Source: an uncultured Candidatus Neoarthromitus sp. (GTDB taxonomy: Bacteria > Bacillota > Clostridia > Clostridiales > Clostridiaceae). From it: a DNA stretch of 64,000 bases. Location of the stretch: contig CALADQ010000019.1 of assembly GCA_937890765.1 (NCBI GenBank), forward strand, positions 1 to 64,000, in the 5' to 3' direction. Positions 8,799-17,054 of the stretch are shown in pieces. Below the pieces are notes generated by a model that had not been told where the DNA came from, ran no database searches, and saw nothing but the letters and a program-made list of their open reading frames with translations. The position numbers were made by a program, and so were the translations under genes. Position 1 is the stretch's first letter, and each line of letters starts with the position of its first letter.

Positions 8799-9223
8799 TA
8801 TAAATCAAGTTCAAAGTTATTCATTTTTTCGCTATTTATTTCCTCTTCATCTTGTAAAAATTCATAATATTCAATACCAAAATTAAGTTCTACATCATTT
8901 TCACCTTTAGAAAAAGATTTATTATGAAGTGTAAATACTCTGTCGTTTACACTCAAAGTTTTAATAAATAAATTCTCAAGATTCTCTATAATTTCTATTT
9001 TTTCTATATCTGTAGTATTTTCATTGATATATCTAACATAAATATCTAAATATTTCTTTACACAATTAGAATTTTCAAAAGAATTTTCGAATTTTTCTAT
9101 ATTTACAAAGAAACAAGGTGTATTAAATCCTTCTTTCACATCATTTGCATAAATCTCTATATTTAATTCTTTAAGTTTTGATATAATAACTTTTTGTATA
9201 TCTTTAATTGATATTTTACTCAT
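8798..9223 (-). CDS. Phage tail terminator protein (YqbJ/XkdJ-type)
   Basis: A 141-residue protein with the pattern of tail terminator/completion proteins: an N-terminal helix (IKDIQKVIISKLKEL), CFFVNIEKFENSFE, a mixed alpha-beta core, and an acidic end. It is encoded directly after the HK97 gp10-like gene (one base apart) and before the sheath gene, where phages such as SPP1 and PBSX carry the tail-to-head joining proteins. It would cap the tube/sheath before head attachment. Identity depends largely on position and size. Confidence 0.75.
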   Translation of the reverse strand: MSKISIKDIQKVIISKLKELNIEIYANDVKEGFNTPCFFVNIEKFENSFENSNCVKKYLDIYVRYINENTTDIEKIEIIENLENLFIKTLSVNDRVFTLHNKSFSKGENDVELNFGIEYYEFLQDEEEINSEKMNNFELDL

Positions 9224-9526
9224 TTAAAAAAATTCCTTATTAAAATAATGTTCTAAATTATCTTCTATTTCTTTAATAGAATTTTTAAGCATATGTTCAC
9301 CTTGTTGAAATCCTATGATCTTCTTATTTTTATCCTTTTTAATGTGTCCATCTTCAACTAAGTGTGCATATGGAGATGTATTTTTAACTATAGTTTGTAC
9401 TTGTTTTGTACTCACCTTAGATTTGTCTATTTTCCATTTTCTCTTGAGCTTGCCTGTTTTTACTGGCGTGTTATCTTTAGCACTTTTTAAAACTTTTTTA
9501 GCAACATTATTTGAAAATTTCTTCAT
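9224..9526 (-). CDS. HK97 gp10-like head-tail protein (start uncertain, may extend to 9595-9613)
   Basis: From the ATG at 9526 the 100-residue product contains the HK97 gp10 hallmark VLKSAKDNTPVKTGKLKRKW and SPYAHLVEDGH. The frame is open for a further 29 codons to a stop at 9614-9616, and those upstream codons read IEIEGFEEFETYLENF, which is the usual N-terminus of this family. A GGAGG sits at the right distance for initiation near 9595-9598, but the codons there are GTC and ATA, with no ATG, GTG or TTG. Either an unusual start codon is used or the gene lost its start and makes a shortened protein. Confidence 0.82.
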   Translation of the reverse strand: MKKFSNNVAKKVLKSAKDNTPVKTGKLKRKWKIDKSKVSTKQVQTIVKNTSPYAHLVEDGHIKKDKNKKIIGFQQGEHMLKNSIKEIEDNLEHYFNKEFF

Positions 9527-9584
9527 TTTTGATAGAAAATTTCTTTGAAAATTCTCTAAATATGTTTCAAACTCTTCAAATCCT

Positions 9585-9920
9585 TCAATTTCTATGACTA
9601 ACCACCTCCAAATTCATCTCCTTATTTAAAAATCTATAGTTTTCTATTTTGGTTATGTAATATTTCTTATCTCTAAATTGGACAATCATATTTAAATTTA
9701 TATCTTTGCAGTACCTTATTTTAATTGATAGTGTTTCTGCATTTTTAATCTTATCGTCTTGGTTTATTTCTTTCCCTTGCTTATGTTCGACTCTTGCCCA
9801 TATAGTTTTAATAACCTTTTCTGCCTTAACTAGAGCTCCTAATTCATCTTCTTCTTCAACAAAATCAATTAATTTTATCTTATGTCTTAATTTTCCTATA
9901 TCTAAATTACTATTCTTCAT
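9585..9920 (-). CDS. Phage head closure (head-tail adaptor) protein
   Basis: A 111-residue beta-barrel protein of the SPP1 gp16 / HK97 head closure family: DIGKLRHKIKLIDF at the N-terminus, TIWARVEHKQGKE, the central IKIRYCKDINLNMIVQFRDKKYYI split around the typical GxxY strand, and a final strand EVVSHR. It closes the connector after DNA packaging. It overlaps the upstream connector gene by 11 bases and its last codons carry the ribosome-binding site of the gp10-like gene. Confidence 0.87.
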   Translation of the reverse strand: MKNSNLDIGKLRHKIKLIDFVEEEDELGALVKAEKVIKTIWARVEHKQGKEINQDDKIKNAETLSIKIRYCKDINLNMIVQFRDKKYYITKIENYRFLNKEMNLEVVSHRN

Positions 9921-10200
9921 TCTTTAGTTCTTCTTCATCCCTTATTTTAACATCTCGTAATTGTGTAATGATAGAATTTAAACTAAGCTCTAAATTACCC
10001 AAATTACCTGTAATACATCTATTTTCATACCAATGAGAAACTAACATTTTTATTGCTAAACTATAAAGTTCATTTTCATAGCCTGTTTTACATCCTGCAT
10101 TTTCTAAATATAACTCACTTGCCTTAAGTAATCCAGTTAAAAAGTCATCTTCTTCATCATGATCCAATTTTAAATAAAGCTTTACATCCTGTAAATCCAT
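9910..10200 (-). CDS. Phage head-tail connector (gp6-like) protein
   Basis: The 96-residue helical protein has the gp6/QLRG-family pattern: DVKLYLKLDHDEEDDFL followed by LLKASELYLENA, LAIKMLVSHWYENR, and the C-terminal SIITQLR motif. It forms a ring under the portal. It starts directly after the capsid gene stop (no gap) and overlaps the head closure gene. Confidence 0.9.
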   Translation of the reverse strand: MDLQDVKLYLKLDHDEEDDFLTGLLKASELYLENAGCKTGYENELYSLAIKMLVSHWYENRCITGNLGNLELSLNSIITQLRDVKIRDEEELKNEE

Positions 10201-11337
10201 TTACTTTTTACCCTCTTCTTTTTTACTCTTAGCTGAATAAGTTCCTGTTATTTTAGCTATCCTGAATGCTGATTTTAATTTTATTTGGATATCTGCCCAA
10301 GCTGTTAAAACAAACAATTCCTGTCCCTTTTCAATATCTTTTCCTGAATCAAATACTGAATCTATATCATAATTTAAATGTAATTGAGAAAAATCACCTA
10401 CTATGGGCTTATCTGCATATTCACAAAATATCACCTTAACTCCTAGTACTTGTTCTGGCTGTTTATTATAAAAATCAGTATTAAAATTGGATAATTGATC
10501 AATCATATCTGTATAATCACTTCTTTTCATAACTATACTAGCTCTTTCATAATATCTATCTTCTAAATCTGATAATGCTGTTTTTATTGCTTTAAATAAA
10601 TCATCCCCTTCAACTTCTTTAATAGAATTTTGAGAAGAGTATATATTCATATGTTCTTCGCCTTGATTTGTAGTTTTAAAGATAGAAAATTTTTCTTTTT
10701 CTGCTAATCCTTCTTTTAATGATCCCTCTATATAAGATACTAAATCAGCATCAGTACCATATAATACAGTATCTGATACTCTACACATAATTTTAAATTT
10801 AAATCTTCCAAAGCTAACTTTATCACCAGTTAATTTTATTTCTTTTGCTGTTTCATTATCTTTCACAAAATTAGAATTTTCTATTGTATAAGATATTTTA
10901 GGTATTTCAAGACCTCTTATATTTGTAATTGTCATTATCTCTCTTAAAGGATTATCTTTAAGTGGTTCACATAAAAGTTCTTTTGATAAAGTTGTTGGAA
11001 TTAATTTTTCTCCACCATTACTAATACCAGAACCAAATAAACTTCTTTTAACCTCTTCTGGTATTTCATTTCCTGTAATTATACTTTTATAATAACTTCC
11101 TCTACAAATAACTGGATCATCATTGTTTATTGGTTTAAACTTATTTTGTTTTTCTCTTCTCTCAAGTTCTTCTTTAAGTACTCCAAGACTTACACTAATA
11201 GTATCAATTTCTTTTTTAGTTCTTGTTATACCTGCTGAATCACCAGAAAGAGCAAAATCTACATTTTCATTGTGCAGCTTTTTAAGTTGCTCACTATAAT
11301 TTTGTATTTCTCTTTTAATTTCATAAATAGTTTTCAT
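10201..11337 (-). CDS. Major capsid protein, HK97 fold
   Basis: I start at ATG 11337 (MKTIYEIKREIQNY), eight bases after AGGAG; an earlier in-frame start nine codons upstream lacks a good ribosome site and lies within the protease gene. Residues about 1-100 are a charged coiled coil, the HK97 delta/scaffold domain. The rest contains LLCEPLKDNPLREIM, KISYTIENSNFVKDNETAKE and SFGRFKFKIMCRVSDTVL, typical of HK97-family coats, and ends in the A domain. The delta domain should be removed by the adjacent protease. 378 residues, normal for the family. Confidence 0.93.
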   Translation of the reverse strand: MKTIYEIKREIQNYSEQLKKLHNENVDFALSGDSAGITRTKKEIDTISVSLGVLKEELERREKQNKFKPINNDDPVICRGSYYKSIITGNEIPEEVKRSLFGSGISNGGEKLIPTTLSKELLCEPLKDNPLREIMTITNIRGLEIPKISYTIENSNFVKDNETAKEIKLTGDKVSFGRFKFKIMCRVSDTVLYGTDADLVSYIEGSLKEGLAEKEKFSIFKTTNQGEEHMNIYSSQNSIKEVEGDDLFKAIKTALSDLEDRYYERASIVMKRSDYTDMIDQLSNFNTDFYNKQPEQVLGVKVIFCEYADKPIVGDFSQLHLNYDIDSVFDSGKDIEKGQELFVLTAWADIQIKLKSAFRIAKITGTYSAKSKKEEGKK

Positions 11338-11338
11338 T

Positions 11339-11956
11339 TTATAAACTCCTTTCAAATTCTTCAAGTTTTTTAATTTCTTCCCTAGATTTTATAATAACTT
11401 CTTCAAAATTTAAGTTATTTTGCTTATTCTTATTATTTATAATTTCTCTACATCTTTTAACTTCTGCTTCCGTTACTTCATAAACAGGAATTGGGGTTAT
11501 AGTTATCTCTACTAAGTCAATGTCTAAAATTTCCCTTAATGGATTTCCCTCTCCATCACAACTCCAAGCATTTTTTCTAACGAATCCCCCAAAACTACAT
11601 TGATTAACTATTCCCTTATCAATTAATTCATATAAATCATTTGCTTGAGTTGTATCTGGTAATTCAATTTCAAAATAAAGCCCTTTATCTTCTTCAATAA
11701 GTTTCATATTTATGTTTTTACGAGCTATGACATTGTTAAAATCATGATTATATAAAGCAAGTACAGAATTTTCTGCTAAACTCTGAATAAACGCACCTTT
11801 TCGTATACACTCACTCCAGCATTCTCCCCACTCTTTAACTTCTGCCCATCTATCAAATACAACTGCGTAACCCTGTATTATTTTCTTGTTATCATTCTTT
11901 TTTGCTCTATATTTAATCTCATAACTACGTTGTATAGGCAATTTGTCTTCATTCAT
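11339..11956 (-). CDS. Prohead protease, HK97 family
   Basis: A serine protease of the herpesvirus-assemblin fold that trims the capsid delta domain. The N-terminal IQGYAVVFDRWAEVKEWGE, the catalytic His in VLALYNHDFNNVIARKN and the catalytic Ser in VNQCSFGGFV are all visible. The start is ATG 11956 with AAGGAG eight bases before it; the longer frame to 11998 would begin inside the portal gene. It is two bases from the capsid gene, whose ribosome site lies in its last codons. Confidence 0.92.
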   Translation of the reverse strand: MNEDKLPIQRSYEIKYRAKKNDNKKIIQGYAVVFDRWAEVKEWGECWSECIRKGAFIQSLAENSVLALYNHDFNNVIARKNINMKLIEEDKGLYFEIELPDTTQANDLYELIDKGIVNQCSFGGFVRKNAWSCDGEGNPLREILDIDLVEITITPIPVYEVTEAEVKRCREIINNKNKQNNLNFEEVIIKSREEIKKLEEFERSL

Positions 11957-11969
11957 ACTTTTTTCTCCT

Positions 11970-13205
11970 TCAATTATTAATTCTCTCATGTTTATCAAGA
12001 GTATCTAAATAAGAATAGTTAAGAGATATTACTGGTCTTTCTCCTATTTCTCCATAACTTTCTAAATCTTCTAAACTTCTAACTTCATTCAACGTCATAG
12101 CTCCCATAGAAACCATTTCTCTATAAAATTTAGATCTAGAACTCATATCTGAACGCATAAGAGCATTAATATTAAATTTAAAATAATATCCTTCTTTTAT
12201 CTGCTCTTCACTCAAAAGCTTCTTATTTAATTCTTGTTCTATTAAAACTACTTCTGGAGCTATACAATTTTGTATAAAATCTATGGTTTGATGTTCCATA
12301 TTTACATACCTACTGCTTTCTCCTTCACCTAACATAAAAAGAGGTAATCCAGAAACTGAACTTACCTCTTTAGCTGTTATTTTATTTATATCTAATTGTT
12401 TTAAATCATTAACGTCATATTTTATTTGTTCAAATATCATACCAGCATCAAGTACTACAAGACCATTAAACCCTTGAGAATAACTTTGTTCGAATTGTTC
12501 TTTATATTCTTTCATCTTGTCCATTGATAAGTTGCTAGGAAGTTTTAATATTGCTCCTGCCTTTATTGATTTCTCCATCTGCTCAGAATTCATTTTAATA
12601 ACATTTTCTTTGAAATTTAATTGGTTTCTCAAGCAATTAAGAAAACTAATTCCTTTATATCCTGATACATAAATACTTGAAAAGTGTAAAATATCTAAAT
12701 TATGTATATAAATTTCCTTATCGTTATAAGGCTTATAATATAACTCTCCTGATTTAGTTAAATATATATTTACTTTTGATGGGTCTAAAATGTTAAGTTC
12801 TACTACCTCTCCAATGCCATTTTTCTTAATATAGACATAAGCATTTCCATATATTTCTTTTTGTGCTATAACAGTTCTCCAAAATATGTATGGGGTAATA
12901 TTTTTATTAGGAGATATATCAAAAATATAAGATATATCATTATTAACTACTATTTTACGCTTAAATACACATTTATTTTCTTTAACAGTATCATTTTTGT
13001 ATAGTCTTAAAGGTAATTGTGCAATAGCTTTACTTTTTCTATCAACTACTGCATAAATTAAACTATGTATCTCCAACAATTTTTCTTTGTATCCACTATA
13101 CAAAAAAGATAATGGACTAAAACCATTTTTCAAATTGATTCCTAATGTTGGACTTTTATTTCTCTTAAAAAATTCAAATATCTTCTTAAACAATTTATCA
13201 CCCAT
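11970..13205 (-). CDS. Phage portal protein, HK97 type
   Basis: The portal ring subunit through which DNA is packaged: HSLIYAVVDRKSKAIAQLPL, the WRTVIAQKEIYGNAYVYIKK motif region, LPLFMLGEG and SRYVNMEHQTIDF are HK97-portal features. The frame could begin at TTG 13244, but those codons lie inside a terminator hairpin, so I choose ATG 13205 (MGDKLFKKIFEFF, 411 residues). Its ribosome site is weak: AAAGG is 16 bases away. The gene directly follows the secreted DUF4214 gene and its terminator, so expression from the terminase side needs read-through. Confidence 0.92.
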   Translation of the reverse strand: MGDKLFKKIFEFFKRNKSPTLGINLKNGFSPLSFLYSGYKEKLLEIHSLIYAVVDRKSKAIAQLPLRLYKNDTVKENKCVFKRKIVVNNDISYIFDISPNKNITPYIFWRTVIAQKEIYGNAYVYIKKNGIGEVVELNILDPSKVNIYLTKSGELYYKPYNDKEIYIHNLDILHFSSIYVSGYKGISFLNCLRNQLNFKENVIKMNSEQMEKSIKAGAILKLPSNLSMDKMKEYKEQFEQSYSQGFNGLVVLDAGMIFEQIKYDVNDLKQLDINKITAKEVSSVSGLPLFMLGEGESSRYVNMEHQTIDFIQNCIAPEVVLIEQELNKKLLSEEQIKEGYYFKFNINALMRSDMSSRSKFYREMVSMGAMTLNEVRSLEDLESYGEIGERPVISLNYSYLDTLDKHERINN

Positions 13206-13210
13206 TTCAA

Positions 13211-13241
13211 TAATAAAAAGACCTTTAATGTTAAAGGTCTT
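13211..13241 (-). terminator. Terminator of the DUF4214 cargo gene
   Basis: Minus-strand hairpin with an 11-pair perfect stem, AAGACCTTTAA and TTAAAGGTCTT (13218-13228 and 13231-13241), followed by TTTATTATT. It lies 13 bases after the stop of the 13254-14012 gene and immediately before the portal ATG. Confidence 0.85.
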
Positions 13242-13253
13242 CAATAAATATAT

Positions 13254-14012
13254 TTAATATAAAACTCCTATTTTGTTTACTATTTGTTTTAATTCATCAG
13301 ATTTCATCATTTCATTAACAGTAAATATAATAGCTTTTTTAGGATTATTATTTTTCAAATTTTTATTAAATTGATTAATCCAGTAATTCAATCCCTCACC
13401 ATCTGCATCTCTTCCAAACATTATTTCATATGCTCTTTTTATTGTTTCTTCTACACCTAAATTTAAACCATTAAATTCATCAGAACCAATTAAATTCAAA
13501 ATAAAATCTTTAATTGTAACTTTTCCTTGAGATAGTTGGTTCATCCAATAATTTGACCCTTCATCATCTATATCTCTCTTAAATGCTTTTTTATATGCAT
13601 TTTGTAAATATTCTTTCAACCCTTCTTTATTAACGTTCAATTTTACAACATTATTTTTTTGAGTATTTGAATTAGATACAGATGTTGTTAAATTATTATT
13701 TGTATTAGATGATGTTGTTGCAGATGTATATTCTACACAAAAATCACAAGGATCCGATTTACTAGATATAATATTTTTTAATTGACCACTATAAACTGTT
13801 TTACTTCTGGATAATTTAGAACAGTTTCTATCTAAATGAAATGACTTTCCTTTAGGTGTATAATAAACAGTTGGATTACCTAAATCACTAACTATTGATT
13901 GTTGAGCTTGTACAGTTATTGTTCCGAAATTTGAACTAGAAGTAACACCTCCAAAGCCTAAAAAAGAAAATATAGTAACAGCTATTAATGATTTTAATAA
14001 AAACTTTCTCAT
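13254..14012 (-). CDS. Secreted DUF4214 protein, prophage cargo (moron) gene
   Basis: A 252-residue protein with a clear signal peptide (KFLLKSLIAVTIFSFLGFGG, likely cut after VQAQ near residue 37). Residues 49-92 hold a small domain VYYTPKGKSFHLDRNC followed by CDFC, so H59, C64, C89 and C92 could bind a metal. A Ser/Thr/Asn-rich linker (95-125) leads to two DUF4214 repeats, each with YKKAFKRDIDDEGSNYW or the related RAYEIMFGRDADGEGLNYW. DUF4214 occurs in exported surface proteins. The gene interrupts the normally adjacent terminase-portal pair and has its own AGGGG ribosome site, promoter-like region and terminator, so it is a lysogeny-expressed cargo gene by inference. Function unknown. 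Confidence 0.85.
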   Translation of the reverse strand: MRKFLLKSLIAVTIFSFLGFGGVTSSSNFGTITVQAQQSIVSDLGNPTVYYTPKGKSFHLDRNCSKLSRSKTVYSGQLKNIISSKSDPCDFCVEYTSATTSSNTNNNLTTSVSNSNTQKNNVVKLNVNKEGLKEYLQNAYKKAFKRDIDDEGSNYWMNQLSQGKVTIKDFILNLIGSDEFNGLNLGVEETIKRAYEIMFGRDADGEGLNYWINQFNKNLKNNNPKKAIIFTVNEMMKSDELKQIVNKIGVLY

Positions 14013-14039
14013 TTGCTATCCCCTCTTAAGTTAAAATAT

Positions 14040-14068
14040 ATTATATATCACTTATGTAAGTATAAATT
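14040..14068 (-). promoter_or_regulatory. Putative promoter and operator of the DUF4214 cargo gene
   Basis: On the minus strand TATAAT (14040-14045) is a perfect -10. The 16-17 bases upstream contain the palindrome ACTTACATAAGT (14050-14061) and then a poor -35 (AATTTA or ATTTAT). A palindrome between the -35 and -10 boxes suggests regulator control. It lies between the terminase stop at 14073 and the gene start at 14012. Confidence 0.5.
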
Positions 14069-14072
14069 CTAT

Positions 14073-15764
14073 TTAATTAAAATTCCATATCTCAAATATT
14101 AATTCTTTGTTACTTTGATTAAACATAGCACGAACAAAAGCATTTATTATTGATGCTAATGGGTCTATTCTTTCTTTTGCCTTCCTTTTATCAAGTTTAA
14201 AATTCCCATTAGTATCACTTATAGTTATAGCATTTAATACTGCAAAATTAAGTAGTGGATTATTATCATGGAATATTTCTTCACTATACACCTTTTCACG
14301 AAAAACTTTGGTAGCTTCACCAAGGGTTCTTATACCCTGTCTTATTTCTACAGTTATATATCCTAATTCATCTAAATCTCTTGATAAAATAGTAGCATTC
14401 CAAGGATCATAACATATTTCTTGTATTTCAAGATTATATTCTTTTTCAATTTCTTGTATATATTTAATCAAAACTCTATAGTCAACTGCATAACCACTTG
14501 TAAAAGTTATAAAACCTTGTTTCTCCCATAAATCATATGGTTTCTTTTCCTTCTTCATTTTCTCTTCTATGTGTTCAAAAGGCGAAAAATTATGATTAAA
14601 TACGAAAAATTTATTATCTTTAACGCCTACAATTCCAATACTAGTTAAATCTATCGTCGAAGATAAATCTATTCCAATCCAAACTTTACTTCCTTCTAAA
14701 TCTTTAAGAGTTACATTTTTTGCACACTTAGTCCACTTTTCAATATCAATATAAGAATCATCAGAAGTTCCAACTTGAACCCATTTATTCATATGTTTAG
14801 TTAGAAAATTTCGCATTGTTTCAGGTTTATCTAATGCTTCATTCAAATTTTTTCTTAAATTATTCATTCCTTCATCATAAGTTGCTAGAAGTGGATTTGC
14901 TTTAATCCAATTTTTCTCATTCTTTATATCATCATCTTTTTCAAGCTCGCAAATTAAAGAAAAATATTCATCATTTTCAATTGCTCCAGACAATAACATT
15001 TCAGAATAACTATACTCTTTATAACATGGAGAATATAAATTAAACCCAGCTGTAGTTATTATAAGTGTTAGTGGTTCAGTTCTTGCAATCATTCCACCTT
15101 CTAAGACATTTAATAATTCATCTGTTTTATGACAATGATATTCGTCTATTATAGCTAAACTGACATCTTTCCCATCTCCTGTATCTAATGCACCAAGAGA
15201 TAATGGTTCAACAATAGAATTATTTTTTTTATAGGTTAATCTATCTCTAGTACTATAATACAATCCATTTAAATAGTCATTTGTCTTTATAAGTCTTGCT
15301 ACTTCTTTAAAACAAATCTCTGATTGAGATAATCCCCAACCTGTTATGTAAATTTCCTGTTGTTCTTGTTGTACAAAAAAACAATAACTAACTATTATTG
15401 ATATTAATTGTGTTTTAGCATTCTTTCTCCCTAACTGTATGTAAGCTTTCTTATACTTCCTATAATTTGTAACTTTATCTTTCAAACATAATAAATTTGC
15501 TATAACAAATAATTGAAAATCCGTAAGCTCTATATTTTTACCTTTCAAAACTCCCTTTGAATACTTGAAATAGTTTGCCCACGAATTAATCCTCTCCAAC
15601 TCTTTAACATCTAAATAATAATTACTTTCTTCTCTAATATCTTTCAAAAATCTAGCACAAGATTGTTTATGTTTTTTACATGAATTTATCTTATTATTTA
15701 AAACTCTATTACAATAACTTATTACTCTATTTTTAATTTCCTTTCTTTGATCATTCTTGCTCAT
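14073..15764 (-). CDS. Terminase large subunit
   Basis: The DNA packaging motor ATPase and nuclease, 563 residues. The ATPase domain shows the Walker A-like AYIQLGRKNAKT, Walker B LAIIDEYH and coupling motif LIITTAG; the nuclease domain begins with VWIGIDLSSTIDLTSIG, whose Asp residues match the first metal-binding strand, and includes CYDPWNA. Type is HK97/P27-like. The start overlaps the small subunit gene by 14 bases. Downstream neighbour would normally be the portal, but a secreted cargo gene intervenes. Confidence 0.95.
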   Translation of the reverse strand: MSKNDQRKEIKNRVISYCNRVLNNKINSCKKHKQSCARFLKDIREESNYYLDVKELERINSWANYFKYSKGVLKGKNIELTDFQLFVIANLLCLKDKVTNYRKYKKAYIQLGRKNAKTQLISIIVSYCFFVQQEQQEIYITGWGLSQSEICFKEVARLIKTNDYLNGLYYSTRDRLTYKKNNSIVEPLSLGALDTGDGKDVSLAIIDEYHCHKTDELLNVLEGGMIARTEPLTLIITTAGFNLYSPCYKEYSYSEMLLSGAIENDEYFSLICELEKDDDIKNEKNWIKANPLLATYDEGMNNLRKNLNEALDKPETMRNFLTKHMNKWVQVGTSDDSYIDIEKWTKCAKNVTLKDLEGSKVWIGIDLSSTIDLTSIGIVGVKDNKFFVFNHNFSPFEHIEEKMKKEKKPYDLWEKQGFITFTSGYAVDYRVLIKYIQEIEKEYNLEIQEICYDPWNATILSRDLDELGYITVEIRQGIRTLGEATKVFREKVYSEEIFHDNNPLLNFAVLNAITISDTNGNFKLDKRKAKERIDPLASIINAFVRAMFNQSNKELIFEIWNFN

Positions 15765-16251
15765 TTAAAAAGTCTCCATAGAAATTTTCAAGTTCACTTC
15801 CCTTATCTTTTACCTTTATTGTTGTAAAATTAGATCTAGATGAAGGAGTCAAACAAAGTTCTTTAGATAACTTATTAACTATTTCAAAATATTTATTCTT
15901 AATCTTGAGTTTTGGATTTTCAACTAAATTAGTTACTCCTGACTTATTTGTATACTCTATTAATTCACTTTCTTTTTTTATTTGTTTTTTTATCTCAATT
16001 AACTTTATATAATAATCACAGTATAAAGAAAGTGCATTAACATCTAAATTACTTATAATTTTCATTTTTATAAGTTCATCAGATATTTCAATAAATAACT
16101 CCTTAGCTTTCTTGCATAACCAAGATGGAGGAACAATTTTATCTCTCCTAGAGTTAATTATTAATTCATTTTCTTTTTGTTCTCTAATTCGTTTTTCCTC
16201 TTTTGTAAAATGTTTTTTATTAACTAGTGTTAGTTTTGGATTTCTTCCCAC
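15751..16251 (-). CDS. Terminase small subunit, P27 family
   Basis: I start at GTG 16251, seven bases after a GGGGGGA ribosome site, so the protein begins with the P27-typical GRNPKLTLVNK; the longer frame to 16317 runs back through the GC-rich hairpin and is unlikely. The rest shows PPSWLCKKAKELFIEISDEL, LSLYCDYYIKLIEIKKQI and the C-terminal KLSKELCLTPSSRSNF of phage_terminase small subunits. It recognises the packaging site and overlaps the large subunit gene. 166 residues. Confidence 0.92.
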   Translation of the reverse strand: MGRNPKLTLVNKKHFTKEEKRIREQKENELIINSRRDKIVPPSWLCKKAKELFIEISDELIKMKIISNLDVNALSLYCDYYIKLIEIKKQIKKESELIEYTNKSGVTNLVENPKLKIKNKYFEIVNKLSKELCLTPSSRSNFTTIKVKDKGSELENFYGDFLNEQE

Positions 16252-16300
16252 TTTATCCCCCCTTTGAAATTTTTTAGGGAATTTTTTAAAAACGAAACTG

Positions 16301-16350
16301 CCCCCCACGGTCCCCATATACAGGGTTTAAAACATTTAACGGTGGGGGGG
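16301..16350. other. GC-rich inverted repeat next to terminase genes, candidate cos region
   Basis: CCCCCCAC (16301-16308) and GTGGGGGG (16342-16349) are exact reverse complements in a window that is otherwise highly AT-rich. They flank the stop codon of the HNH gene (16336) and precede the small terminase. HNH nuclease plus terminase pairs are characteristic of cos-type phages, so this is a plausible cohesive-end site. The same sequence could instead be an mRNA hairpin. Confidence 0.45.
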
Positions 16351-16716
16351 AGTAAATCTTTTATGTATTTTGTTATGACACTCATGACAAAGAGTTAATA
16401 AATTATCTTCATTCAACGCCTTAGAATAATCTTCTCTAACTTCAACAATATGATGCACAGTATTACATGTAGTTATTTTATTTTCTTTTATACATTCTTT
16501 ACAAACATAGTTATCTCTTTTAAGTACATAGTCTCTTAAACGTGTCCAATCTTTACTCTTATAGAACTTTTTATATTTATCATCTTTACGTTTATAATCA
16601 TAATCTTTTCTCCAACGCTTAATATTTTCAAATTCTAGTTCTTTATGTTTATCACAATACTTTTCTTTAAGTTTAGTTAACTCTCTACATCCTTGTTTAT
16701 TACATAGCTTGTTCAT
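16336..16716 (-). CDS. HNH endonuclease, terminase-associated
   Basis: A 126-residue protein with an N-terminal CNKQGC and CDKH zinc pair, the segment FYKSKDWTRLRDYVLKRD, then CKEC, the His pair in TVHHIVEV, NLLTLCHECHNKIHKRF. This is the HNH (beta-beta-alpha metal) nuclease found next to the small terminase of HK97-like cos phages, where it assists cleavage of packaged DNA. It overlaps the upstream DUF3310 gene by 17 bases. Its last codons (Thr-Pro-Pro-His-Arg) are encoded by the C-rich arm of the inverted repeat. Confidence 0.92.
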   Translation of the reverse strand: MNKLCNKQGCRELTKLKEKYCDKHKELEFENIKRWRKDYDYKRKDDKYKKFYKSKDWTRLRDYVLKRDNYVCKECIKENKITTCNTVHHIVEVREDYSKALNEDNLLTLCHECHNKIHKRFTPPHR

Positions 16717-16984
16717 CTTCTTTTCTACCTTGCATTAACCAAAAATAATACGTAAACCCCTTAGTTAAATCATCATAAGATTTACCCTTTTTATTATATC
16801 TACTTAAATATTTAGTAATATTACCAATTAAATAACCTTCAAATTGCTCATCAGTCAGCTTATCTCTGATAAAATCTATAGTTTCAATCTTTCCTGAATA
16901 ATGATTAGATTTTAAAATCAAGTTCTTCGCATCCTTCAGAATATTACTTATCCTATTTTCGTTATTTTTATTATTCTCTACCAT
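16700..16984 (-). CDS. DUF3310 phage protein
   Basis: The 94-residue protein has the DUF3310 core: SNHYSGKIETIDFIRDKL, GYLIGNITKYLSRY, then KGKSYDDLTKGFTYYFWL. The family is widespread in phages and is sometimes annotated as nucleotide kinase without biochemical support, so I assign no function. It lies between the toxin-antitoxin unit and the HNH gene and overlaps the latter. Confidence 0.83.
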   Translation of the reverse strand: MVENNKNNENRISNILKDAKNLILKSNHYSGKIETIDFIRDKLTDEQFEGYLIGNITKYLSRYNKKGKSYDDLTKGFTYYFWLMQGRKEDEQAM

Positions 16985-17009
16985 TGTTTTCTCCTATATA
17001 TTTTTTAAC

Positions 17010-17054
17010 TTACAGTAAAATAAAAAGATTGCTAGAACTAATCTAACAATCTTT
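17010..17054 (-). terminator. Terminator after the toxin-antitoxin unit
   Basis: Minus strand AAAGATTG (17047-17054) pairs with CAATCTTT (17024-17031) around a 15-base loop, followed by TTTATTTTAC. It isolates the Panacea/toxSAS pair from the packaging genes. Confidence 0.7.

Noticed and set aside
13206..13244. Portal protein start at TTG 13244.
   Set aside because: The extra 13 codons lie inside a perfect terminator hairpin and are not portal-like.
16252..16317. Longer small terminase starting at 16317.
   Set aside because: The extra codons run through the GC-rich hairpin; GTG 16251 has a strong ribosome site and gives the typical P27 N-terminus.
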